Assembly (NCBI GenBank): GCA_015501595.1
Contig: JADNRX010000091.1
Coordinates: forward strand, 62,001-126,000
Direction of reading: 5' to 3'
DNA length: 64,000 nt
Origin: Hymenopellis radicata
Taxonomy: Eukaryota; Basidiomycota; Agaricomycetes; Agaricales; Physalacriaceae
The notes below the pieces were generated by a model. It searched no databases, had not been told where the DNA came from, and worked only from the letters and a program-made list of their open reading frames with translations. Both the position numbers and the translations under genes were made by a program. Of this stretch, positions 45,566-55,510 are shown piece by piece; the first letter of the stretch is position 1, and every line of letters starts with the position of its first letter.

Positions 45566-46329
45566 TCCCTGACCTTGAGACTCAGATGAGCATTGATGCA
45601 GCCTTACCGGCGGAATCCCATATATCATCGGACAGAGATTGATGCGCGATGTGCATAGTACGCGTCGCGGGACCTTCATTCTCAGGATTACTAACTTAAC
45701 ACTAGAAATACTCACATTCATAAGTATCTGTGTGCAGTGCATCGAAATGTAATCGTAGCCCAGCCGTAGTATCCAGGCGTTGAAATGTAACCGTTCTAAA
45801 CCATTGAGCTCTCGTAAACACATAGAGCACCCGTAAACAAACATACACTGTGACTTCTTATTCGTGTCAGTCCTCTGAGACTCGACACTGGGCATTCACT
45901 CTAAGCCCTCGCCCTGAGCAGGATCTTGCATTTTGCTTTCAGCCGCAAGCAGGCTCCCTTCCTTGGCTTCTTGAAATGTGCTTTCTCATCCCAGGTGAAA
46001 GGGATTTCTTGCTGGCGAAGAGAAGATACATCTCCTCGGGAGTGCGGTTTGCTATAGGAACGGTTCAACGCCAATACAAAACGCTCAGACCGGAGCGACA
46101 CTCAGCTGCTCTCAGCAGTTTCCGGGTAGAAGGCCCAGACGTCGTGCTGAGGATGTGCAGGGTGCTGTGGGATGATATATAACACCGAGACAGGATACGT
46201 GTTTCGCCATGTCTTTGTCACAGGAATGCACTGACGAGCTACGAAGTGGGATGGAGAATGGCAATGAAGATCGATCGAGAGGGGTGGATTGCCTTTTTGA
46301 GAAGCCTCTGTTCCCAACTTCCATCAGTG
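45566..46329. other. Right-arm flank, paired with 33.65-34.13 kb
   Basis: 3' flank of the DUF6535 gene in inverted-repeat relation to the left arm, including the short Lys/Arg-rich frame at 46101-45901 (minus). No other gene is recognised. Confidence 0.4.
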
Positions 46330-47480
46330 TTTGATCATCATCATCACTCCCTCTTCCCATCATCAGTTCTTTCTGTCATCCCATCATCATCATGACTTTG
46401 TTACGCTGTTCTGCGGTTACGTTGTTATGTTGTTACGAGTTATGGGTTATGGGTTACGGGTTATGGGTCTCGTCTGCTTGTTCGCCTCAGAAATGGGGAT
46501 TGTTGCTGGTGGTGGAATGTGAGACATTCTGAGACAATGCTGCTCAGCATCTCCAGAGTGCACGCCACGTCGAACCGAGTGTCGAGCGCCGGGAATTGGA
46601 ACCCTGCGTGGAAGGTAGCGCAGGTTGTATTCGTCACCTGCTGAGTGGGACGCGTGAGCCGACAACTAGTTTTGTCGCCACGAAGCGCTGTCCGCTACAG
46701 TGCCAGCCCGTGGCTGCCAAAGCCGGCGTGGCGGTACGCGGGGCCCGGTTGCCGTAAGAACTCGGCCGTCGGGTGTATTACCTTCCTCATAACTCATAAC
46801 TCATAACTCATGTCTTCACGAACAATTCACGGCTGGTCTAGTTGGAATCGTCCCCAACTATGGATGCCCAGGATATCCTTTTCAACAATCAGGCGTGTCA
46901 GTGTCATAACTCGACCGAATTCCTGCCGAAGCGAGGATGAACATCTTTTCATGCCTATTCGGAGAGCGTAGAGGCGGTCATGCTATCCCAGGTCGGCCAC
47001 TTTTTGCATGGCGATCCGGTACGTTGCACGGCGCTTGTATAGGTATATCTCACGAAGTTTCGTCCAGGATCAGACTTTATGAGGGGCAAGCTTTTCCGAC
47101 CGACGCCCTACTTTGCGCACGCTTGCTGCTATTCGAGTTTCTCCGGATGTACCACGGTCACGTCGGCGTTCTACAAGACGACAAACAGTAGGCAGGCCCG
47201 TTGTTCTCGGAAGAAAATCGGTTCCAATATCTGTCGTGCGTCGATACACTCACTTTCTTGTTCTCTGTGGCTCATTTCGAAAATCAGAATACCGGGTTCA
47301 ACGTCCACCTCCGATGCAATCTACTCTTCATATCCCACCTTGGAAGGACGGTATTCATTCACCCGAGGTACCCTTGGGTTGACTCCGTGATCATTCGTCC
47401 CAGAGCTGCGGTGTCTTGCTCTTACTTTTCAGGTCAATGGAATTGATCATGCCTGCATTCCACGTCGAGCGCTATATAAC
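46330..47480. other. 1.1-kb block present only in the right arm
   Basis: Starts with a CAT/CATCAT-rich tract (46,333-46,395), then GTTATGGGTTATGGGTTACG repeats (46,440-46,468). CATAACT repeats of opposite sense follow at 46,788-46,812. From about 46,930 several overlapping frames of 80-100 aa are open on the plus strand, without a motif. No target duplication or transposase was found, so its origin is unclear. Confidence 0.4.
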
Positions 47481-47639
47481 GCCACTCGCCCAGTGTTCTA
47501 GCGCCTCATACCGGCGATAACCGTTTTTAGAATGCTCAATCAACGTCTGGCATGCCGCATGCGAGCGTTCGTGGTTGATCCTTTCCTTGTTTTCTGAGCA
47601 GCCGTCTTTTGATGATATGTGAGTATTGCTCATACAACT

Positions 47640-48720
47640 TACCATCTGTTACTGGGCTGATGCGTCACGATAGCTCTGACGCATGACGTTCGACCTTGCC
47701 GCGCTCACGGCGCGGGAATTAGTCGCTGAAGCCCGACCGCTTTGTCGTTTTAAACACACACGCCTTCTCGACACCTTCTGAAGCACTTGGCCACATCACC
47801 GGAGTTACCAGTCTGGCCATGCCAACATATAACTAGTACGCGGGACACCTTTCGAACGTCACCATCGGGAGGCGTTCATCGTCGTGCGCCTCGACCTACT
47901 CAGTTGTGGTATCGACCACAGCATACCGATGGTAGGTAGCTGTCGTCGCTATCCACAGGTGCCATTCATTGAAAAGCCTAACAGTGTTTGCCATCCGCCG
48001 GAAGTTCATGCGCAGATGCCTCCCGCTCCAGTGACGTTGTCTGGATCGTCGAAACGTCTGCTATTGAAAACCTAGATCGCATGGGTGCCGTTGTCATCCA
48101 TCCGGTTTAGGTAAAGCGGATTTTGCGAGTATGGATTTGTTCTATCAATCAGCGCCGCTCGCGCGTTCCGATACCCTTGGTCTTCTCCGAATGCCCCGGA
48201 TAGTATGGGACTGTTGGGGTTGTGGTTCGATTTGGAGGTGGCGTGCAGAGTCCCGCTTGAGGTTTTGAGGAAGAGGTGAAAGTGTATGTTGACGTTAGCA
48301 TTTCATCAAGGAGCATGCTGCGCGGGTTGGGCTGGATGTTTCGGAGGGGATCCACGTCGCGGTCACTTGATGAGGAATGTTATCTCTGTATAGAAGACAT
48401 TCAGGTGAGGTCTTCGTCCTTTCTGGTATCGTTTGAGAAGTAACGTTGGTTATGGCATCTCATAGGAACGACGCCGATGACGATGACGACGACGATTGGC
48501 TATCCGCGAGGCTATGGCACCAAACATTCAACGACTACACCCGACACCCAGATGTGAATGAGGCGCTTGGGGTTCCCACAGATGAGATTGCTCGGCTTTG
48601 TAAAACTATTTCTCCTGGGGACTGTCATTTCGCAGGATGTGAGGGGATACCGGTTTGGTTTTTGGAGCGCAGCTGGTGTACGAACGGAAGGGGAAGTTGA
48701 AGTTGGCAGCCTTGTGGGTC
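47640..48720 (+). pseudogene. AAA-ATPase-like gene remnant (right-arm copy)
   Basis: Recognisable pieces in order: RLDLLSCGIDHSIPMV (47,885-47,930; exon 2 end), then after divergent sequence an exon-3 end (GTATAGAAGACATTC near 48,395), and CTCATAGGAACG. Last comes the start of exon 4 (DDDDDDDWLSARLWHQTFND then YTRHPDVNEALGVPTDEIAR). The Walker A region is missing and the frames do not join. The first part is the inverted partner of 32,960-33,480. Confidence 0.65.
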
Positions 48721-49310
48721 CGTGTGGGTCCGGTACCAGAGTCATCGCGCATTCGAGTTGCCTTTCTCGTTCGCACCTTTCTTAGCAGATTTCGTGTCTA
48801 CTGCATTAGTATATTCGTACTCCGACTCGGTCAAATACCTTTTATCTGTGGGAACAGGACAGGCGAACAGGCGCCAGTTGCCTTTTCGAGAACGAATTTA
48901 CTTCTTGTTCCCAACTTTCATGACGCCGGTGAAAACAGCGTCGTCTCGCTGGACCTGCTCTGATTTATGGACAACCCGGAACGAATAGACTTGCCAGCTC
49001 CTGGTGGATGAGATGATCCCAAATCGAAGACCACTACTGGGCGAATTGGTGCGTTCTCTACTCCGAGTCTTCAAGGATATCGGATTTACTTTGCTACAGA
49101 TCGTTTCTCGGGCTTGAAGCATAGTCGGAAGAAGGCTGCTTGCGAATCTGCTTATAAATCGACGCGGAATTGAAGGGCGTCGCGCAACGGACTCTGGTAC
49201 GCTCATCGTCTCCGCAATACACCTTGGTAATAACCTGTGACCCAGTGCTGCTCCCAACATGCATTCGGGCTCCATATTTCCTTCTACGCCCATCGTCGAC
49301 TCCTCTTCCC
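48721..49310. other. Spacer with overlapping frames, no gene recognised
   Basis: Frames on both strands (for example 49350-48898 minus, 150 aa) have no motif and no splice structure. The block at 49,040-49,110 resembles 61,140-61,240. Confidence 0.35.
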
Positions 49311-49801
49311 TCCAGCGCCTTCGGACAAAGACGGCGCCGTCGACTACCACGAGATCAAAGTCGCGATACGCGCCCTCGGCTTCGACATGAAAAAGGCGGA
49401 AGTCCTCAAAGTCCTACGTGACAACGACAAGGGCGGCCTCATGGAATTCAATGATTTCGCGAAAATAAGTCAGTGGTCGCTATACATGGTTTTATCGCGT
49501 TCTAATGAAGGGTAGTGAGCCAGCGAATATTGGCGCGTGATCCCATGGACGACTTGAGGCGCGCGTTTAAGCTGTTCGACGACGATAATGCTGGCAAGAT
49601 TAGCCTGCGGAATCTGCGGCGAGTGGCCAAGGAGATTGGCGACCGCCTTGAGGACGACGAGTTGTATGTTGGCCTACCCCCGCATTCACTTGGCACTTCT
49701 AACGCGTCTTCACGCAAGCTATGATAGAAGAATTTGATTTAGACCAGGACGGCGAGATCAGCGAGCAAGAGTTTTACGCCATTATGCAAGACGATGCATG
49801 A
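49311..49801 (+). pseudogene. Centrin pseudogene, 5'-truncated
   Basis: The sequence enters the centrin gene inside the first EF-hand ([20 protein letters not shown]) and follows it to the stop ([18 protein letters not shown]). The first-intron donor GTGAGT has become GTCAGT, and the second-intron acceptor TTCAG|G has become TTCACG. Both introns therefore cannot be spliced normally, and KGGLMEF lacks two residues compared with KGGHGLMEF. Exon 1 upstream of the breakpoint and the promoter are absent. Orientation is opposite to the intact gene. Confidence 0.9.
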
Positions 49802-50523
49802 TCAGCTTATTGTGCTTCTCGCTCTGCCTTACATCGTCTCTGGGTCTTCGTGTATATGGCCAATGTGCAAGGACAGTCGGAACTGGGAACAGCGCTGCAT
49901 GCGAACACGCTCGAAATGAATGTGGGCTGACGGCTGGGGAGGACGGAAGTCATTTGGAGTGCAGGATACATCTTAGGACTTGTGGTACGCTCCTCATTTC
50001 GAAGAACGCCTTTTGTATTACTCAACGTCGATTCATTTCGTATAGCGCAGTACTGTCGGCTACCATCAGCGGGTGGTCGACTCTGGCCAGGCTATGCGCT
50101 ACGAACGCGATCTTGATGACAACGTCGTGTTTGAGCTTTTCGCCGAGGAGGTAACTTGGTTTGTCGAGCGGTCGCTTCAACGGACGAGATACCTTCTACT
50201 AGGATAGATCTCTCAGATGTCTTCAGCTTTTCAAGCCTACAGAATGTGCCGAGGTGACGCTACGTCCTTTTCTAGGAATAGACTTTTTGTTTTGTACACT
50301 TAGGATGTCAGTATTTGTATCCATATCTCTGTGCTAGTATAACTGATTTCTCCTCCCATTTGTAGTGTGACCCCCGGGCAGCTGGTCATATATTGGCGGC
50401 TGTTCAAGCTTTCAAGAGTTAGATGGGGCAGACTACCAGGGAAAATTGAGACGGCCTCTTTGCGATCACGTGATCATCTCTCCATCATTTGAATTATTTT
50501 CTCTCCCTTTGTTACGAACCACC
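49802..50523. other. Spacer upstream of the AAA-ATPase-like gene
   Basis: The block 49,870-50,060 (including CAGGATACAT..TTAGGACTTGTGGTACGC) is repeated at 61,590-61,770 in front of another AAA-ATPase-like remnant, so the upstream region was copied with the gene. Likely promoter 50,300-50,520. Confidence 0.45.
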
Positions 50524-52059
50524 ATGGCACCACAACCCGACACCGTCCTTCTAGCTTGCGAACACAAATTTCACTGTATCGTCGGTGGAGAGACATTTTC
50601 CTACGCCCTCGACGCCATCCTGAAAGCCCATGCCGATTCTCAATGCCCATGTACACTGGCCGGCTGCGATCGCGCCTGGATATCCGTAACGGGGCCAAAC
50701 GACGCGCTTCCAGCCGACGCTGAAACTGTGGCTATGGACGACGTTGTGGACATGTACGAGCCGCCTATGGTCTGGTTTGGTTCTGCGTGGGACGAGCCGA
50801 CGGGTAAGGGCATGCAGCGTTGCTTCATTTTGTGGCTTACCAAGTTTAGACTACGCGCTCGTAAATCCACACTGCAAAATGAACTCTAGCGTCTCCTCGG
50901 GGTCAAGGTCGTCCTCCTATACATTCATGCCGCGAGAGGCGTTCATTGTCGTGCGCCCAGGCCTCCTGAGGTGTGGCATCGACCCCAACATGCCCATGGT
51001 ACGCCCTTGTTATCTAGCTGGAGGGTACATATTTTCATGGATTGAACAGCGTCTTCCGCCTTCTAAAGTTAGCTACACCAACGCGTCCCGTTTAAATGGT
51101 GTCGTCTGGATAGACAAAACCGGTGCTATGGACGATATGGATCGTCTGGGTGCACCGCTCTCCCTCATTCGTCGTCCCTCTGGGTTTGGGAAGACTTGTT
51201 TCGCCTTGATGAACTTGTACTATCACTCGGCTTTGACGGATTCCGACATGTTCAGCGACATGTTCAGCGCCACGAAAATTATGTCCTCGCCGTTGAATTT
51301 TCCGAACAGTTCAGGGCGGCTGATCTTGTTCTTTGACCTCGCTAAAGTGTCCAACGGTCCTGTTGAGCATTTCAAGGGCCTGCTACAGATGCACGTCCAG
51401 AGTAGCATTATTACTTTCATGGGGCAGTACGGCGAGTTGCTTGAGTCGCACCCCAATGCGGAGGCAGTACTTCCAGGGTCTCTCAAGAAGAATGGATTTC
51501 TATGCATAGAAGGCATTCGAGTAAGTTTGTGGGCTCGTACAAATAATTCACAGCTCACATGTGTTACTGTTAGCACCTCATAGGAGCGTCTGGGTGGACA
51601 GTGTATGTTTTCATTGACAACTACAACGCCCCGGCTCGTGCCTACAACAACAGCACGAGGATAGCGAGCCTCATCGATTTGATCCTCGTTCGTCCACTCA
51701 GAGACTTGGGCGGATTGGTCGCTGATGGTCTGATTCTCGGTGAATGCATGGAAGGTGACGATGGGGACTATTGCGACGACGAGGACATCTGGCTTGCCCC
51801 GAGTCCGTGGAACCAGATATCCGAGGACTATACCCGTCATTCGTATGTGGATGCGGCGTTTGGGCTTTCAGTCGATGAGATCGCGTGGTTGTGTAAGGCT
51901 GTGTCTCCCGAAGACCGTCTTTTGCTTGGTAAAATCCTCCAGGACGTTCGGGGGTACCAGTTTGGACCTGACGTAGGTCTGAAATACGGCACGCGGGACG
52001 TTATCGATGCCATTCGCGCGCACACCGAAGGCGGAGAAGCGGTTGCGATTCTCAAGTAA
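50524..52059 (+). CDS. Fungal AAA-ATPase-like protein (intact family member)
   Basis: Exons are 50524-50803, 50850-50998, 51050-51520 and 51574-52059, all joined in phase (1,386 nt, 461 aa). The N-terminal part (TVLLACEHKFHCIVGGETFS, SQCPCTLAGCDRAWIS, MDDVVDMYEPPMVWF) is not a domain I know. From about residue 150 the layout is that of the AAA-ATPase-like family (PF09820 type): WIDKTGAMDDM, then Walker A RRPSGFGKTCFALMNL and a Walker B-like strand RLILFFDLAKVS. Next come FLCIEGIR and HLIGASGWTVYVFIDNYNAP (sensor-like Asp/Asn). An acidic insert (GDDGDYCDDED) and a helical C-terminus follow. It probably binds and hydrolyses ATP; the cellular role is unknown. At least six degraded relatives lie in the window. 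Confidence 0.8.
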
Positions 52060-52365
52060 TATTTTCTTTCTCATTTACAATGTACCCTGCTGTGCACTTG
52101 AAACTCCGCTATCCAATTGCTCTCTCTAAGACTCCAATATCGTATCCTTACAGCAATTCGTCTTCGTTTGATCTTTGTTCCTCCTCCTCGTTATACGACT
52201 CAGCTACCTTCTCAGTTGTATTGGCCTTGTTTCCACGGAGACCGCCTCGGGCGCTATCAGCTAAACGACCACGCGTACACGATCAAGTAGCTGTACTCCA
52301 CATTTCAGTGAGCACATTCAGCCCTCTTCTTCGGATGGTATCGTCACAATTTGGTGGATTGTATA
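52060..52365. other. Convergent 3' region
   Basis: Shared 3' flank of the AAA-ATPase-like gene and the DUF6535 gene (convergent). No feature seen. Confidence 0.4.
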
Positions 52366-53183
52366 CTAGTGCGAAGGTCTACCCTCTTCTCGTGTCACTA
52401 TGTACTTGTCCAGTATTTGTAGAGCAGCTTCAAAGGCCTGCTCGGTATGATCCGCAGCGAATATCGTTCGTAAATCATTGTCCAACGATAACGACTGGAA
52501 ATTGAACTCCACCAGGTCTCCGTATAAAATTTCGTGTTGCCTGTCGTCTATCGTATAACTGATAATAGACTTTCCGCCAAAGAAGTTCTCTAGAGGAAAC
52601 TCGGAAGTCTCGCGATCCGGGCTCTGACTCCATGACAGGAGAGCATTGATTGTGGCGCGACATGCAGTCCAAGAGGGATGGTTTGGGCACACTGTAACTA
52701 GTTGTGTCGCACGCGCTCCTATGAGGGACAGAGGCGAGAAACTGTGCCGCGGTCGGGCAGGTACGACGTCCGCTAGCATGAGGAAGGCAAGAATGAGGTT
52801 TCGCGGCTCATGGAGATGTTCCACCATCTCCTGCCGTATATCAGCAGACCCCATCACCGAAAGGCCCTGTAGGTAATGTTCAACCATTGTACCGATCTCG
52901 GTATGCCCAACTAGACGCGCTGGAGGGCAGACTTCTGAAAGGATTCGGAACCAGTTATCGTCGATGAATACGCGGAACGCTTCTTCGCGTCCGGCTTGAA
53001 GCGACAATGAGAGGATGGTCTGGTTCTTGGCAAAAAGGAGTTGCGACAGAATCTCTGGATCGTCCGAGATGCCATAGTAATACATGGGCACAAGCACTCG
53101 ATGAAGGGAAGGGAAAGAGGGATCGGGTACGCCGGAGTCAAGTTCGGGCTTAAACAGTTTGTGATATAGGAAGAGAGTGTAGT

Positions 53184-53462
53184 TGTTGGAACGAGAGCCT
53201 TCGGGCTGCTCGGACAACCCGCTAGTGCTGCGTCGCGCAGCCTAGTATGAGTCGTATTGACTCACAGACTTTAGATGACTCCTTATGAGTCGTAGACTTT
53301 CTAGTATATAAGCTCGTGTATTACAGTGCCCACAATAACAATTTTACATCCTATGAACTACAACTAAACACACATACAAGATTAAGTGTGTACACCCAAA
53401 CTACGCGATCAGCCGGACGTTTACCGCGTCCATCACACTACTCCACACTATCTGCGCCAACA
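53184..53462 (+). repeat. 5' LTR of the copia element
   Basis: 279 bp, TG...CA ends, with a TATAAG box-like motif (TATATAAGC at about 53,309). Directly followed by GGTTATGGGCCCCG. Confidence 0.94.
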
Positions 53463-53479
53463 GGTTATGGGCCCCGCAT

Positions 53480-55013
53480 CAGTAAATTCGCGGATCTATA
53501 GGGGCCATAGACTATACCGCCTATACCGTTTTTGGCCGGTATAGGCAAAAAGTGAATCTCCCGATTCTATACCGCCTTTTATAGGAGGATAATCGTGCCC
53601 TATACTGCCCTCCCCACTGTCCTATACCATTTCTACTACTCATATATTTCGGATTTTGTACAAAAAATTCACACATTTGTAGGGCATTAAAATAGTCATT
53701 TCATTTGCACATATACTACTACTACTATCTAGAGGAAAGCAATGCGGATACTCACGCGATGACATTCTGGTCGACCTCGTTGATGGTGGTCGAAAGCGTC
53801 GGTCGTTCGGGCATGTATCAGCACGGTGTCGACATCTATCGCAAGGTAAGTTGTTGGATAAACGAGGTGGACAGACAACGTACTGATACCCCGCCATTAG
53901 AATGCCCGAAGTTTGTAGACAGAAGCCGTGGAAGTCGTCCTACCGCCAGTGTCCAGGATATTGTGGAAGACTATTGTGAAGTGAGTGGTGGATACACGAG
54001 ACGCGGCGAGGACGCACCAGAAATGCCGCCGCAGGGCAAGCAATTCATCGAGAGAGACTTCCTCCAAGTCGCGCCAAGTCTTGACATCGAGGGCGCTTAA
54101 CGGTCTTCAGGTAGGAAAGTCTGAAATGTTGCCAACCAGCGCCTCAGCCAGAAGAGCGGGGGGAACAACGTACAAGAGTGTTGAAGATGGCGTAGAATAG
54201 AGGTAGCTAGAGGTAGGGAAAGTCAGTGCATATTCGTGCTTACTGGCAGAACACGCACCTTGCTATTCGCTAAGCCCGAGAACTTGTGTGAGTCGTCCTG
54301 GCATGGTGGTGTCATTGTCGGTGTCGTCGTCATTGTCTTGCCGTAAGATGTCGTCCTGGGGACTGATACCGTCGTCGTTGTAGCTGTCCTCGCTGGATGG
54401 TGCCGCCGTTGTTGCCATCTTCGCTGGCTGATGTCGTAGCGCGCTATCATCGCTACTGGGCGCTAGTGTCGCTGTCCTCGGGTAGTGTCGTCCTTGGGCT
54501 CATGTTGTCGTTCATGTCATCCTCGGAAGCCCATGTCGTCCGTGTCCTTGCTGGCTGATACCGCTGCTGTCGGTGCCGCCGTTGACGTCGTGCTCGCGGC
54601 TGGTACCGCCGTTGTTGCCATGACAGGATGGGCCTTTCTTGTGGGCGGTTGGGAAGTAAACGCCTAGAGATAATTAAACTAGAAAGTAGAGAACACGGCG
54701 GGCTGGGCACGTACCGGGTATCCGAACATGGTGGTGGCACGGAACGAAGATGCATCATCGGTGTTGGAAGAGTGGTGATTCGATCCGTAGTGCATGGGTG
54801 GAAGCAGGTGGAAGCAAAGCAACGACGACTTGGACGAAAAAAAGGAAAACTGAACATGCACGTGGCTTCGTGTTGTTAGTGCACGGACCATGACTGGTAT
54901 AGACAAGGTATAGAGGCGCAGTATAGGAAAATCTAAGCTGTGTAGGGGATCCGATCACCTTGCCTATTCCGGCTATACTTGCTATACCCTTCTATTGATC
55001 CGTGAATTTACTG
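53480..55013. mobile_element. 1.53-kb inverted-repeat element nested in copia
   Basis: Ends CAGTAAATTCGCGGATC (53480) and its near-perfect reverse complement ending 55013 (one mismatch, A for G). Subterminal CTATACC/GGTATAG motifs are repeated at both ends. The core has CGTCGT/GCCGTTG-rich low-complexity stretches (54,290-54,630) and short frames, with no transposase seen. There is no direct target duplication: the flanks are GCAT and ATGC. Copia sequence from the primer-binding site to the GAG-pre-integrase domain is missing, so insertion and deletion went together or happened in sequence. Family assignment is open (hAT-like or KDZ-like). Confidence 0.72.
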
Positions 55014-55015
55014 AT

Positions 55016-55303
55016 GCAGAGCATAAGGCCAATGTCGCAAGTACGCTAGAGTCAGAAAACACCTGGGAAGTTCAAGCTTGGCACCGAAAGTTCGGTCATA
55101 TCTCTAAATCCACCTTAGAACTGCTTATCAAAGACGGCGCTGTCGAAGGACTTACACTTGATCCTAACAGTGCACCAGTCGATAATTGTGAAGCCTGTAT
55201 CCAAGCGAAGGCGCATCGCGCGTCATTTCCTCATGAATCCAGTCGGAAATCGAATAGCCCCGGCGAGGGAACCCACAGCGACCTCTGGGGTCCGCTCGTG
55301 TGA
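55016..55303 (+). pseudogene. Copia pol, GAG-pre-integrase and start of integrase
   Basis: The frame contains the GAG-pre-integrase signature WEVQAWHRKFGHISKSTLEL and the zinc-binding CEACIQAKAHR, followed by the first integrase segment THSDLWGPL. A missing base after CCGCTC (near 55,299) shifts VKSTEGNHY into another frame and makes a TGA. The MITE then separates this part from the rest of pol. Confidence 0.88.
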
Positions 55304-55325
55304 AATCCACAGAAGGGAACCACTA

Positions 55326-55474
55326 CTGTACTATTACGACCTCATCTTCGCATAACGCGTAACGGGGGGGTCATTTTATCTTATCGGACCTCGCCGATCG
55401 CCTGGAAATCCTTATCGGGCTTTTAGAATTTTTTTTTTCTAAAAATCTGTGAAGATAAGGTCGTAATAGTACAG
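55326..55474. mobile_element. 149-bp MITE nested in the copia integrase
   Basis: The inverted ends are CTGTACTATTACGACC. TA is duplicated at 55324-55325 and 55475-55476. Taking it out restores the codons for NHYYISFTDDASRR, a conserved copia integrase block. The ends and the TTCGCATAACGCGT block match the MITE at 12,562. Confidence 0.9.
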
Positions 55475-55510
55475 TACTACATCTCGTTCACAGATGACGC
55501 CAGCCGCCGA

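Larger units (their letters stand above)
42465..48030 (+). repeat. Right arm of the large inverted duplication
   Basis: Inverted counterpart of 32960-37330; see that entry for paired segments. Contains the right-arm DUF6535 gene and an unmatched block at about 46.33-47.48 kb. Confidence 0.8.

Noticed and set aside
46560..46650. tRNA-like phrase (GGGTTCCAATTCCC on the minus strand next to a CTGCG/CGCAG hairpin)
   Set aside because: The loop of the hairpin is 10 nt and no acceptor stem or D arm can be paired, so it is not a tRNA.
49311..49801. Second functional centrin gene
   Set aside because: The 5' part is missing and both intron borders are mutated.
53640..53897. Cys-rich minus-strand ORF resembling a Zn2Cys6 start
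   Set aside because: Cysteine spacing does not fit a binuclear cluster, and the frame lies inside the nested inverted-repeat element.
54290..54630. CGTCGT/GCCGTTG-rich tract as a CRISPR-like or regular tandem array
   Set aside because: There is no constant repeat length and no spacers; it is low-complexity DNA.
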